A stretch of 64,000 bases of DNA, taken from NCBI RefSeq assembly GCF_030272615.1, contig NC_081412.1, positions 38,692,911 to 38,756,910 of the forward strand, written 5' to 3'. The stretch is from Cryptomeria japonica (lineage: Eukaryota; Streptophyta; Pinopsida; Cupressales; Cupressaceae). The notes under the pieces were generated by a model. The model had not been told where the DNA came from and did not search any database. It saw only the letters and a list, made by a program, of their open reading frames with translations. The first letter of the stretch is position 1; the number at the start of each line of letters is the position of its first letter. The position numbers and the translations under genes are program-made. Positions 11,306 through 22,632 of the stretch are shown here, piece after piece.

Positions 11306-13245
11306 TTTTCGTCCCTATTGCCCCTATATTTTTTCTCATTCATAAAGCCTCATAATCAGCTAAAAATTAGTTATTGTTAATGTTTTAATGCTGAAGTTTT
11401 TATGGCCAAACTTCATGTCGGCTGGGAGATTTTAATTGTTTTATTTTTGGGTTACCCATATACCCAAATAATTAATCTCAATTCTTATGTGTCATATGCA
11501 AAAATTATTTCTGCATTATGCTCTACTAGGCCCATTTATTATACAGTTAAAATTTCATAAGAAATGGAGCCCTCAGTAAAAAGTTATGCAGGTTTTTCTA
11601 TGGCAGCCCAAAAGAACAATTGTCATTGAACTTGAACCTTGAACCTTTTCAAAAAGTTCAAAGTTCGGGTTCAAGTTCAAATTTTGAATTCAACTGGAGG
11701 GGGCTTTGTAATTTTTATTCATTGAACTTGAACTTTGAACTTTTTTTTTTCAATCCCGCAGGTTCAAAAGGCTCAAAAGGTTCAAAGTTCAAATTTCAGG
11801 TTCATTGTAATTTTTGGTCTTTGAACTTGAACTTTGAACCTTCTTTGGTTCAAGGTTCAAGGTTCAAAGGTTCAAGCGCGCAGGTTCAAGGTTCAAGGTT
11901 CAAATTTAGAGTTCAGAGATTCATTAGATGCAGGTTCAGAGTGATTTCAGCAAGTTCAATAATCCAATAACATTGGCATATCTAATGTTTGTAATTTCCA
12001 ATGTAATCTGTAACCACGATTTTTCTGAGACATAAAAAATTAGTCTCAGTGTGGGGGGCATAACTATCAATTGAACCGTTGGATCGCATTGAATTTTTAA
12101 TATATTTTAGAAAATCTAGTTTTCTAAATTCACACTAGAGCGATCGGAAAAATATTATCACGTTCAAAAGTTATTTATCTCTAAGTACGGGTCTATAAAA
12201 ATTCTGAGATAAAAGATTTGAAGATTTTTTTTTTTAAAAGTTATCAAGAAGAGGATAAAAGATAAAAGAAAAGATTAATTAATAATCTTTTCAAGAATCA
12301 GTTATTGATAAATGAAAGTCTCTTTAAAAAAGAGAGATAATATATATATGTGTGGGAAAAAGAAAAGAAAGGGGCTGGAAAAATTGTGATTTTTCGAGCA
12401 ACAGACAATATCCATTTTGTTTTTCTATGAACTGTTTAAACTAGAATGACTAATTATCAATAAAATGTTATGGTGTGCAGTCTTTGAATCTATGTGTTTA
12501 AATATTAGCAATATTTCTTGAGAAAACTGCTATGGGCATGATATCATTTTATGATCAATTATTTCTATGTTTTTCTGAGTTCATGGTTTCTATTAACTGT
12601 TAGCATATTCATTGTGTATTGAATTGTTCTAATCCCCCTTGTCCTGTGAGGCATGAGAGAGTATCAATTAGACATCAATATTGTTGTGCATTTGCTATGC
12701 TCTAAATTTATAAAGTGAATGTGTGTGTGAATCAGATTTTGTGAGCTCCTATTTAATCCTCAGAATATTTTATTTGTTTCAGTTAGAAGACATTCATTTG
12801 TGTTGATGGATGAATGCTAAAGCCTTTCCACTCTTTCTAGTAAAAAGTGTCAACATTTCATTTCTATATTAAATTCATTGCATATGATATGAGGAGCTGC
12901 CCTCTAATGTAGAGGTTGGATTTTAATTAATTCATCCAACTATTGGTAATTTGTTTCCTTTCATAAAGGGGCATACAAGAGTTATATTTTTGTTCAGAGA
13001 AAACAAATAAATTTCAAGAAAGGGACAATTTTTGTAGATATTTTCAAGTTTTTGTGAGCAATTGTACATATCCCTGTATATAAGTTTTGGTGGATTCCTA
13101 TCTTTGGCATTGTTGTCAAAGAGGGAGAGATAAGAGTGAAAAATGGTGTAAATTCTCAAGGGGAGTTTGTAAATTCTTGGAGAGTTTGAAATTTTGAAGT
13201 TTTGCAACTTTGATTGTAGAGTTCATTTTTTCACAATGTTGTCAT
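11306..13245 (+). other. 3' non-coding region of element B
   Basis: About 1.9 kb between ORF2 and the polypurine tract holds no convincing gene. It contains the GTTCAA hairpin array (11626-11915) and then a segment (about 12040-12400) with ACCGTTGGATCGCATTGAA, GAGCGATCGGA and a TATATATATGTG word, which looks like LTR promoter sequence and may be an old inserted LTR with unclear ends. A first polypurine-like box lies at 13103-13128. Confidence 0.5.
11626..11915. repeat. Three tandem hairpins built from GTTCAA/TTGAAC words
   Basis: Three modules start at about 11626, 11722 and 11821, a period of about 97 bp. Each begins with TTGAACTTGAAC and ends with the inverse words. In module 1 the outer 13 bases TTGAACTTGAACC pair with GGTTCAAGTTCAA at 11668-11680. 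In module 2 TTGAACTTTGAAC (11728-11740) pairs with GTTCAAAGTTCAA (11780-11792). Module 3 pairs with a longer run of GGTTCAA words (11848-11910). The 116-codon open frame over this stretch is a product of the repeat. Confidence 0.7.
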
Positions 13246-13264
13246 CAATGCCAAAGGGGGAGAT
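13246..13264 (+). other. Polypurine tract of element B
   Basis: CAATGCCAAAGGGGGAGAT ends directly before TGTTGGAAAG. The same CCAAAGGGGGAGAT word precedes the 3' LTR of element C at 33432. A related box, CAAAGAGGGAGA, is found 135 bp upstream at 13117-13128. Confidence 0.8.
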
Positions 13265-14409
13265 TGTTGGAAAGAGACATTGTTCCGATGAAGATCGATG
13301 CATGAGAGATTCTTAGGAGTTGTCATTGATGGAAACCTTCTTTGGAAATCACATCTGGTGTACATAGATTTGACTTACGTGAAGTCATATCGTTCATAAG
13401 GCATAAGTCTAGAAGGTGGAACACAGTAACCGGTAGAGCATGAGATCGTTGCATACATCTTGATTTTGGTGGTGTAGTTTTGGTTGTGATAATAAATGAA
13501 GATGATTTGAGGTTCGAGGTAGCTTATCTTGTGATTCTAATATCCAGTGTTGATTAATGAGCAAGATTAAAGGTCTAATATCTGGTAATTCAGTTAGAAT
13601 AGAGATATTCTTGTGTAACGTGTGTTGTGGAATTGTTCAGTTGATTTCAATCATTGGTTTTGTGTTTGAGGATTTTGATCCGACTTGTATTAAGCCTTCT
13701 ATCATTCTATTTGGGTTCACATATGGATTTCTGAGTGGATTGAGCTGACCTAAGGTTACACGTTTCATGTTGCATGTTATGCAGTTTTTGTGAAGCCGAC
13801 ATGTTTGAGATCTTATTAGGTTTTGTGGATATATAATGTTGATCTAGATGATCATTTTAGGTACGGAATATGCGAATGTAGATGTGTGGTATGTGAATGA
13901 GCATCAAAATGTAGAATTGGTGCTTCGGTAGACGACTATGTAGCAAAACAAGATAGAAAGGCAGAGTAGCATTTGATAGTCAAATTGTGCTTAACTGGAA
14001 CTGATCTTTGGCATTTTTAGATGCTATATTCCTTTTCATGCATTGTAATTACTCTTTTATCTCATTTGTAGGACAGTCAGTCCTCTAGGGTTATTTCCCT
14101 ATTATCTAATTGAGCGGTGAGCTTTAGGCAATGTGTCTAAATGCAAGTGCATTCTCCAAATGTAATATTATCATACTTCTAGCCATAGTATTTAATAATA
14201 TTGTGGATTCAAATCTCACTATGGTTTTTCCCTTTTTGTTTTTCCACATAAAAATCTTGGCGTTATGGTTGTGTGGTTGATTGTTTTATGTTTCTACACT
14301 TTGCTTTCATTCTTATGCATCCAGTGGTTTAAGAATTAGTTTGATATGTTTGTAAATTGTAAAACATTGATTCAACCCCTCTCCTTGTCAGTGTTCATTG
14401 ATTCCAACA
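13265..14409 (+). repeat. 3' LTR of element B
   Basis: The LTR starts TGTTGGAAAG after the polypurine tract and ends TTCCAACA at 14409, giving 1145 bp. GTCATTGATGG lies near its start (about 13322) as in the other copia-like LTRs of this window. Near its end it has GCGGTGAGCTTTAGGC, AATATTGTGG, ATGGTTTTTCCC and TTTTCCACATAAAAATC, the R/U5 block also seen in the LTRs of C and D. The end is inferred from the TG...CA rule and by comparison with C and D. Confidence 0.7.
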
Positions 14410-15330
14410 TAAACAACTAGATCTCACTTAAAAGGTCTATAGAATTTACCACAAGAAAAATCTACAAAAAATCATCTCCACCACTAGATCAGACTTAGAA
14501 CCAATATAAAGTTTTTGAAAAACAAACATTATGTGCCTAAGATATACTTGATTTACCAAAAGTGTTGTAGCTTTACCTTGGGATGTAAATTAGAGCTAAA
14601 TAAGAAACCCTTCGTCATATGATGAATCGGGCAGATTGGTGGACGGGTTGTAGTAGCTAGGGCCAAGCCCTTTGTCATTGATGTGACTAGTGAAGATCAT
14701 TGAGGGGCCAATGGTAGATTGGAAAAGTGGAGCCAACAGAGGATGCACAATGGAGGCATGAGAGCCACAAACCATGATGAGGAGAATATAGAATATCAAA
14801 AAAAATATTGTAGAATTGTGTGTCTGATTCAACCAATGATGAAATGCATAATTACAAGGCTATGGAATGATATCACATTGCCTTTTTAATAATAATCATT
14901 TTTTTTTTTTTAAATTCATCGTTGCATTAAAAATTTAAATTCTATAAACTTCTTCTAGACAACATAATCTTAGAATCCCTAATATTACTTTTACTATATT
15001 AGATTGATTTAAATACCCTTTTCTATTAAACTTCTTAACTTTTTTCACCATCTATGAGGTAATTGATTAATATAGGAAATAGATTATAGACAACCATTTT
15101 TATGAAGATCTATTAATATAAAAAAATTCACAATTCTTTAGAGCCAAGAGGATTGTTTTTAAACTAAGACCCACAACATTAGTCTAAATTAACTATTTGT
15201 TTTCTGATATACTTATTTAAATCATTTGAACTAAATAATCTATGTAATATGATTTTTCTCCTTACACAATAATTTCTCTAGTCAAAATATCAACATTAAT
15301 TATCCTAAGAGGTGTTTCTATAGTTGCAAC
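14410..15330. other. No recognised feature (AT-rich)
   Basis: I see no gene or repeat that I can name. A minus-strand open frame (14829-14596) encodes a hydrophobic N-terminus followed by a polar tail, but it has no ATG at its left end and a stop just upstream. The rest is AT-rich sequence without clear structure. Confidence 0.4.
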
Positions 15331-16656
15331 TATTGGGATTATGTGCTTATGTGTATTTGGATTGCATGACTTATGTGTTGTCATTGATGTCAACATATTT
15401 CTCTGTGTGTTCCAATGTTGTAGTCATATTATGTGAGTTGGTTTGGCCTATGTATTGCAGTTGAGCTATTGCAGATTAATGGTTTTTTTTATAAGTATCT
15501 CTAGTTGATTCAGTAGAAGTTTCAAATGTCTGCATGTTGATTTGATCGAGTTGTGAGATCCAGTGTTGCGGTTGGTTTTTATGTTGTTTAGTGGTTCTCA
15601 GTGTTGTGGATTTTGATTCAGTATCTCTCTGCATTGCATTATCTTGGTTTACGGATTTGGAAAAGTGTTTGGGACATTCTGGTGTGTCCTCAACTCAAGT
15701 GGTTCATGATTTGGAGGTCCACAAGTGATTCTTTCAATTTCTCAGTTAGTGTCATTCGTGTTCTTGAGGTTTGGTGTAATATTGATGAAGATTATAGTAA
15801 TATGTGTTGGTGTGGTTGTTGATGATGTAATTCATGGTGCTTGTGGATATTTCTAGATTGTATTCTATCTGTGTTGGTGGTTTGCATTGATTGTTGTGCG
15901 CGTTATTGATGATTTTGCTTGGTCTGGTGGTGTTCTTCATGTTCTTGGCCAACATGATCCTTCTAGTGTGTTGCGGATGTTCAAGGCTTATTTATTGGAG
16001 TTGTTTTGTGTTTGAGGCATGTGATATGGGTTCGTGCTAATGTCTTATTTGACATTGCTTGGTCCGCATATGTTGTTGTAGTGTGTATGATTATATTTAG
16101 CCAAGCTTGAAAGATAGGTTGATGAGATGTATATATAAATGTAATATTCATTTGAGAGATGTATCTATGTGTGTGAATAGTGCTTTATCTTTTAGAAGAA
16201 ATGAAGTTGTGGACAGAATTATGGAGAAGTGTGACAGAGTAGAGTTTGTGCTTAACCTGAACTATAACCAAGCATTAGGAGATGTTATTTTCTCAGTTCA
16301 TGATCTTTTGGATGTAATCTGAAACTTGTTGTAAGATAGTGAGCCTTCCCTAGGTTGTAAACCCTGTTTTTGAGAAGTGATCTCTAGGTAGTGTGCACGA
16401 ATGCATGTGCATTCCCCATTGTAATATTTCATATACTTGTAACAGGGTATCATCATATTGTGGGTAGATTCCCCGTGGTTTTTCCCTTAACTAGGTTTTC
16501 CATGCCAAAAGTCTTGGTGTTATGTGTGTTATTGATGTGGTTTTGATTTATGTTTTTATTGTTATATATCAGATTTGATTTTCTGGTTAAGTTATTTGAG
16601 ATTTGTGAAAACTAATTCACCCCCTCCTCTCTCATTTTTCTGCCTTGTTGCCAACA
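15331..16656 (+). repeat. 5' LTR of copia element D
   Basis: It starts TATTGGGATTATGTGC (probably TG changed to TA) and ends CCAACA at 16656, 2 bp before the primer site. GTTGTCATTGATG lies about 45 bp from its start. A TATA-like TATATATAAA is at about 16128-16137. The U5 side contains GTGATCTCTAGG, ATATTGTGGG, CCGTGGTTTTTCCC and GGTTTTCCATGCC, shared with the LTRs of B and C. The start is inferred. Confidence 0.7.
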
Positions 16657-16658
16657 AT

Positions 16659-16670
16659 TGGTATCAGAGC
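16659..16670 (+). other. Primer binding site, initiator Met tRNA
   Basis: TGGTATCAGAGC is the exact complement of the 3' end of plant initiator Met tRNA, placed just after an LTR ending in CA. It is identical to the site at 28399-28410 in element C. Confidence 0.9.
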
Positions 16671-17015
16671 ACGGGGGCTTCACTGACAATGCAATATTAT
16701 ATTGAACATGCATTCATATTGGGGGGTTTAATATCCCCAAAATGAGGGTACAATATATTTCCTATCTATGAAAATAGGGGGATTTTTAATTCCAGCTATG
16801 AAAAGTACAATATTTGGTGAAAAAGGGGAGCTTTTAATTCAAGCTGTCTATTGAGGGGAGTGACAAAAAAGGATTTTAGGGCAATATTTTTTGAAAATAG
16901 GGGGATTCTTTAGTATACCATGAATGAACATGCTATAACCAGGTTCACTAAGTGAAGCCCTCATGTATCAGAGTAGGTTCCTCTAAGGAAGCTTGATCGC
17001 TTGAGGTGATCCAAG

Positions 17016-19098
17016 ATGGCAAGTTTGAGGTTTGATGGAACTAACTACACTCTTTGGAAGAACCGGATGGAATGTCACTTGTGATGCATTGGTGAATATT
17101 ATTAGAAGACTACTAAGAATGTGTATAATGCTCCTCAAAATGTTCCTACAACTGCGGATGAGATTAAGGAACCCAAACATAATATTAGAGCTAAGGAAGC
17201 ATTGTTGAGTGCCTTGACTAATTCTGAAATGACTAATATGATAGATTTGCAGACTGCTCATGATATTTGGATGAAGTTGGAGACTCTTTATGAAGGTGAT
17301 AGTCATGTGAAGATTGCTAAGTTGTAGAGCTTGAAGGGGAAGTATGACTTATTGAAGATGGGTGGAGATGAGAACATAACTTCGTTTATGCAGAAATTTA
17401 ATGAGCTTGTGTGCAATATTAGATGTGTCAGTGGAGTGATAGATGAATCATAGATCATTGCTAAGGTGTTGATGTCATTGCCTCCTACTTTCAAGCATAA
17501 GGCTGCTACTATTGAGGAGATCTAGATAGTGATTAATGTGACTAGAGACATGCTGATTGGTAAGCTTGCTGCTTTTGAGTTAAGTGAGTTTGGTGATTCT
17601 CTTCCAAAGACAAGGATAAAATCTGCATTCAAAGCTACTGTCTTTGAAAAGCAAAAATATGATCCAAGAGAAAGTTCATCAAGAAGAGTATCTAGATATG
17701 AGAAGGAGATGAAATATATGGAAGAAGAAGAGAAAGAGCTTGAAGAGCTTGAAGCCCTGATTGGTAGAAGACTACCTAAAGGAGTTGGTAAGTCTGAAGG
17801 AAAGTTGCATCTTTAATGTTTTTCATGTCATAAGATAGGACATTTTGCTTCAAGGTGTCTGAAAAGAGTTCGTAACCCTAAGAAACCATATAAGCCTAAA
17901 TATCAGAAGAAGTATTATTATGTTGCTGATGAAGGTATGGCAGATGACGAGTCTGAGAAAAGAAATTCAGGTGATGATGAATGGGTATTTATTGATATCA
18001 AGGAAGATGATCAAGTGTTTATGGATTTCGCTAGCTGCATTAATGAGGAAAAAGCTTTGGCTACTAAAGTTGAAGAGAAAGATGAATGGGTTATTGATAG
18101 TGGTTGCTCTCATTGTATGACAAGTGACAAGAGTAAGTTTGTGAGTATCGAAATGTATGATGGTAAATTAGTGAGGTTTGGTGATGATAAAGCTTGTGTG
18201 ATGTGAGGTAGAGGTTTTATTTCTCTTGATGGTAAGCATAATACTGATGATGTTTTGTATGTATAAGGTCTCAAGCATAATCTTTTAAGTGTTGGATAGA
18301 TGGTTGACAAAGGTTATGATTTGCAATTCAAGAATGAAAGGTATAGAATCTCAAGTGGTTCTGGAATAGAGATTGCATCAGGTACAAAGACTAAAGGTAA
18401 TATCTTTCACTTGAATTCTAGTGGTAAAAGTTGTTTGATTGCTCAAATTGATGAAAGTTGGTTATGGTATAGGAGAATGTGTCATGTGAATTTTGATTGC
18501 ATGGTTAAGATAAGATCTAATCAAGCAGTGAGAGATCTTCCTAATATTGTGAAGCCCTCTAATCCAGTATGCAAGGAATGTCAGTTAGGGAAGTAGACAA
18601 GAGTTTCTTTTTAGAGCAAACAATATACTTCTAATGGAATATTGGATCTTGTTCATACTTATTTGTGTGGTCCCTCTACAGTGAGAAGCTTGTAGGGTGA
18701 CAGGTGCTTCATGGTGTTGATTGATGACTATTCAAGGATGATGTGGGTTACTTTCTTAAGGGAGAATTCTAAAGCATTGGAGAAGTTCAAGATTTTTACA
18801 GCTATGGTTGAGGCAGAGACTAGATTGAATTTGAAGTGTCTAAGATCTGACAAAGGTGGTGAATTCACTTTCGGTGAGTTTAATATATTTTGTGAAGAGC
18901 ATGGAGTGAAGAGCCAAGTATCTACACCTAGAACCCCTTAGCAGAATGGAGTTGTAGAGAGAAAGAATAGAACAATTCAAGAAGTTGCTAGAACCATGAT
19001 AGTTGAAGGAATTTTTCCTCATATATATTACAGAGAAGTTGTGAGTATTGTTGTGTATACTTTTGAACAAGTGCATATCAAAGGTGATACTATTGAAA
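17016..19098 (+). pseudogene. Copia gag-protease-integrase (first part) of element D
   Basis: The ATG at 17016 starts a copia polyprotein (MASLRFDGTNYTLWK). The frame stays constant from 17016 to 19098 with no frameshift, broken only by in-frame stops. Domains in order are: the copia-type gag core (about 17016-17560), a CX2CX4HX4C zinc knuckle CFSCHKIGHFASRC (17817-17858), the protease with WVIDSGCSHCMT (about 18087-18122), the pre-integrase region (about 18460-18600), and the integrase core with LIDDYSRMMWV (about 18714), LRSDKGGEF (about 18840) and QNGVVERKNRTI (about 18942), giving the D, D and E residues. Stops lie at 17325, 18264, 18297, 18594, 18612, 18693 and 18939 among others; most sit where copia proteins normally have Gln. 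Confidence 0.85.
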
Positions 19099-19572
19099 TG
19101 TGGCGACTGATCAGCAAAGTACTATACACTCAGCACGTATCCTTGCCGAGGTTCGGGGCCGGGCCGGGCTGGGCCCCAAGTGGGGGTTTGTGGGCAGCAT
19201 CCCCCAAAGCGGGTGAAGCCCGCTACGGGGGTTCGAGGGCGGTAGCCCCCGAGAAAAAAAAATTTGCCATTTTTTTTGTTGATGAAAACCGACATTGTAA
19301 TAAAACCCTAAAAAGGCCGACTTTGTTTGTTGCCCTAAAAACGCATGTTATAAGTGGTTGGGATGCTTAAGGCATTGGAATGTTGATGTACTATTTTTGC
19401 TGGATAATAAGAAAGATTGGACGGCTGTGTATGGTGGACGTAACCCATTCTGGGTGAACCACGTTAAATCTCTGTGTTATCTGTGTCCTATTTTATTCCT
19501 TTATCTTTTGTATTTAAATCTGCATATAATTGTTAGTTCACATTTGCTTCGGATCTACTTGAAACCCTAACA
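19099..19572 (+). repeat. Solo LTR inserted in the integrase of element D
   Basis: This 474-bp block interrupts the integrase frame. It starts TGTGGCGACTGATCAGC and ends AAACCCTAACA. It holds a very GC-rich stretch (about 19155-19250: GGGCCGGGCCGGGCTGGGCC and GGGGTTCGAGGGCGGTAGCC), unlike its AT-rich surroundings, and near its end GGGTGAACCACGTTAAATC followed by TCTGTGTT, the usual U5 block of plant copia LTRs. No internal region is attached. I could not find a clean 5-bp target duplication; AAAT flanks both sides if the ends are shifted by one base. Confidence 0.7.
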
Positions 19573-19573
19573 A

Positions 19574-19860
19574 ATATTGGTAAGACTCCTTATGATTCAT
19601 GGTTTGGTCATGTTCCTACAATTAGATATTTCAAAAGAATTGGAAGTAAATTCTATATCAGAAGAGATGAAGATCTAGGAAAGTTTGATGCTAGATGTGA
19701 TGAAAGAATCTTTCTTGGTTATTCTACTAAGAGTAGGGCCTACTGGTGTTATAATAAGAGATTAAGAAATATAGTTGAGAGTGATAATGTGAAGGTTAAT
19801 GGTGGTTGTGAGAGATAGATCAGATTCTATGGATATGATTCTGATGATCAAGATGACAGT
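19574..19860 (+). pseudogene. Copia integrase C-terminal part of element D
   Basis: The copia reading resumes after the solo LTR with NIGKTPYDSWFGHVPTIRYF, then GSKFYIRRDEDLGKFDARCD and IFLGYSTKSRAYWCYNKRLR. This is the conserved GKTPYE/LGYS region at the end of copia integrase, before the variable linker to RT. The reading fades by about 19860 in a Gly/Asp-rich stretch. No reverse transcriptase follows, so the element ends or is broken here. Confidence 0.8.
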
Positions 19861-20090
19861 TCTAATGATGGTGGTTGTGGTGGTGCATTTTTCTTGGGTA
19901 ATAGATTAGTTTGGCTAACCACAAACCTAGCACACATATGGTTTTGAATGACCACAAACTATTATGGTGGGGACTCTAATGCACACACTTTGTAAAAAAA
20001 ATCATCACTTTGGGCTTTATTTATGAACTTTTAAGCTTCTTCTTTTGTATGTGCATCAAAATTGATTATTGAGTCCATATAAAAATCAAT
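19861..20090. other. No recognised feature between elements D and E
   Basis: A short AT-rich stretch. GGCTAACCACAAACCTAG (19913) and ATGACCACAAACTA (19947) are a small direct repeat. Nothing else is seen. Confidence 0.4.
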
Positions 20091-20095
20091 CCATA
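20091..20095. repeat. Left target duplication of element E
   Basis: CCATA precedes the left LTR; CCATC follows the right LTR at 23009-23013. Four of five bases agree, consistent with an old 5-bp duplication. Confidence 0.6.
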
Positions 20096-20469
20096 TGTAA
20101 AATTTGATGATTCAACCTCACAAGCCAAGAATCATCTACAAGAAAATCACCTATTACAAGGATAAACCAAGCAAGGATAATTTTCTCAACATAACCTAAG
20201 AATCCTATTTTGACTGTATACAAATATTATGTTACAAATGAATGAATGAATCCTTGTGAAAAGGATGAATGAAACCCTAGCTACAACCCTTAAAGCTAGA
20301 TTAAATTAGTTGGTGCCAAGTGTCACAATCATAATGAATTAGACAACTTAAGCTATTATTATCCTAATTTAATGAAAGGAAAAAGAATGTAAGTTTATCT
20401 TAAGTGAATAAAGTAATTAAATGACCTAACTAATTAAATAAGTAGCTAATTTGCATAATTACTCCAACT
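20096..20469 (-). repeat. 3' LTR of element E (minus strand)
   Basis: On the minus strand it starts TTGGAGTAATTATGC and ends ...TTTTACA. It matches 22633-23008 over its length, sharing blocks such as TTGATGATTCAACCTCACAA, GGATGAATGAAACCCTAG and AAGTGTCACAATCATAATGA (plus-strand reading). Confidence 0.8.
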
Positions 20470-20482
20470 TCCCCCCCTTAAT
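20470..20482 (-). other. Polypurine tract of element E (minus strand)
   Basis: The plus strand reads TCCCCCCCTTA; on the minus strand this is a purine run ending at the start of the 3' LTR, in the right place for plus-strand priming. Confidence 0.7.
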
Positions 20483-22620
20483 ATTAACTAAGGGGGAAGC
20501 TAAAAGGCTAATGATGAATGCAAAATGCAAGCATGAATGGGTCTCGACAACAAATGTTTTATTAGGTACCCATGTACAAACCGATGTAGCTCTCATAAAT
20601 GAAAAAAATGAGAAAAAACTACTGGGAGAAAACTTCTCTCTGAAAGAGAGAAAAAGAAATGAAAAAGAGTACATGTGACTAAGCACACTTTAGCTTATCC
20701 TTCTTTGATGATGAACTCTTATAAGAGGAATAAAATTTAAAGAATCATGTGATTGGATGTTCTTGGGCTACTCATGTGATCTAAAATCCCTTTGTTTCTA
20801 TTTTTTGGCATTGCCATGTGAATTTTTTTGATTTGGGGTGCCTCAGGATGCAAGAAGAGCCTATGATTTGGTAGACTTCAATCAACGCATCTAAACCAAC
20901 TTGGTTTTCTCTTAAGTGTGTTGAGAATAAAACTCATCAACTAAAGGCATGGTGTAATGGACACCAAGTGCATGTTTGGTGGCATAAAGGTAGAAAAAAA
21001 TTGAATAATTAAGACCAAGCTTGGCAATGATAGAGAGAATCAACTAAAAGTCCTTTTTAATACCACACTAAGTTGTAGTTGTAATCTAAGAGACTTGATT
21101 TTGGTGAAGAAGTCCTATATTTTATTTAAAAAATTAGGATTCAATCTAATAAGCTCATTTTCCAACTGAAATCCCCTCAATGCATCTTGCTTAGCAAACA
21201 GGGACTCCAATGTAGTCTAGATCTTATTGAGTGTGGTGGAAGACTCAACATGAAAGAGAAGATATAAATACATAGACATGCATAATATCCCAAAATCCTC
21301 ATCACACCTATTTAAGCACTTTCTTTTTTAAGCAACACTTGTAAGCTTAGGTTATGTACCCACAGTCATTTTGCATAATTCACATCTTTCTTCATATTAA
21401 TCTCCATTTATTTTTTCCAATTGTCTTAGTTGAATGAAGTGAGATGATAAATATAATTTAGATCCATGATAAGTGAATGAAAAAGTACAAAAATGGACTA
21501 ATTCAATAATATAGATCCTCTCAATGATAAAAAAAATCTTTTGGCTCTAAACAAAAATCAAATGATTTGCACATATTCCAAGATGGAACCCAAAAGTAAA
21601 AATCTGATATCTCTAAGTATCTAACAAATATTCTAGAAAAATAGACCTAAGATCTGCAAGATGAATCCACCAACTTCCCAACACCTACTCGTTTGCAAAA
21701 AATGGTGGCTGGATGTACAAGATATGGGCCCAAAAGCACAAAACTATAGATATGAATTCATAAGCCTAGTATAAAAAATTAGAGAATAATTTGGAAACAT
21801 ATCAACACCACTAGATTGGCATCGAAAGAAGCATTATCATGTTTACATAATTTCAAGCTCGTATGACTAAGTTATGGCCACAAAATAAAAGACAATCAAA
21901 ATAGAACCTAGGTGATGATGTACATTCATACAGATGATGTCAACATGATGTGAGCACTAAAATATTCTTTAAATATTCACCTAAAAATAATATGATCCTC
22001 TAAAAAATCCCTAGAATATACCTTTAAAAAAGAATATTCCAACCCTTTTAATTAAAATTGCAAAAAAAGACAGACAAGAATATTCCCTTATGGTACACTG
22101 CTATACTTGCCTACACTGGACTTTTGGAGGCTTTTAATACCTTTAAGATTTGATTTTCTTTGCAAAAAAAAAATCAAAATAAACTTTTGAAAATAATTAG
22201 AATTACAAAAAAAAAATGTTTTAAAACAAATTGACCTAATTTTGTTTTGGATGCAGGTACAAATCCACAGATGCACAAAAAATGTGCCCTCCAAAAAATC
22301 ACCAAAATTTTTGGTGTTCTTAGATTTAAATATTTGGATAAGTGATCTTGGGATTTTTGGACATTCTAAGCACAATTGTGATATCCATTTTTCTCCAAAG
22401 GGCTTAGATTTTTTGCTAGCCCCCGAACTTTGCCTAGATTTGTATGCCCTCAAAAAAATGCCTAAAACTTCAACTACTCAAATTTTGATGAAACGATAGT
22501 CAATCTATACATTTTTGTATGTTGTGAACACGATGACAACCTCTATTTGAGCCCAAGGTGAATTGAAAAATGTCTCAAGTCTATATCCCTCAAGAATATG
22601 GACAAGAACTTAGTAGAACT
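20483..22620 (-). other. Internal region of element E, no recognised gene
   Basis: About 2.1 kb of AT-rich sequence. I checked both strands and see only short open frames: 20451-20678 on plus and 20686-20459 on minus, both low-complexity Lys/Glu or Ser/Phe runs, and 22088-22499 on both strands. None shows a domain. Confidence 0.5.
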
Positions 22621-22632
22621 GCTTTGATACCA
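22621..22632 (-). other. Primer binding site of element E (minus strand)
   Basis: The plus strand GCTTTGATACCA reads TGGTATCAAAGC on the minus strand. It differs by one base from the initiator-Met-tRNA site TGGTATCAGAGC and lies directly next to the LTR end. Confidence 0.8.

Larger units (their letters stand above)
8040..14409 (+). mobile_element. Non-autonomous copia-like LTR element B, 3' part
   Basis: Element B has ORF2 (8239-about 11305), a 3' non-coding region, a polypurine tract and a 3' LTR. ORF2 is homologous to ORF2 of complete element C (27599-34243). No RT, RNase H, protease or integrase is seen. The 5' LTR, primer site and zinc-knuckle ORF1 expected from C are missing on this side; they are probably upstream of gypsy element 1, which appears to be inserted into B. 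Confidence 0.65.
15331..19860 (+). mobile_element. Ty1/copia element D, 3' truncated
   Basis: Element D has a 5' LTR, an initiator-Met-tRNA primer site, and gag, protease and integrase in copia order. RT, RNase H and the 3' LTR are absent after about 19860, so the element is truncated at the 3' side. A solo LTR (19099-19572) interrupts its integrase. Confidence 0.8.

Noticed and set aside
14596-14832. Minus-strand 78-codon frame with a signal-peptide-like hydrophobic start
   Set aside because: It begins with TTG rather than ATG, has a stop just upstream, and the first in-frame ATG falls inside the hydrophobic stretch. No known peptide motif is present.
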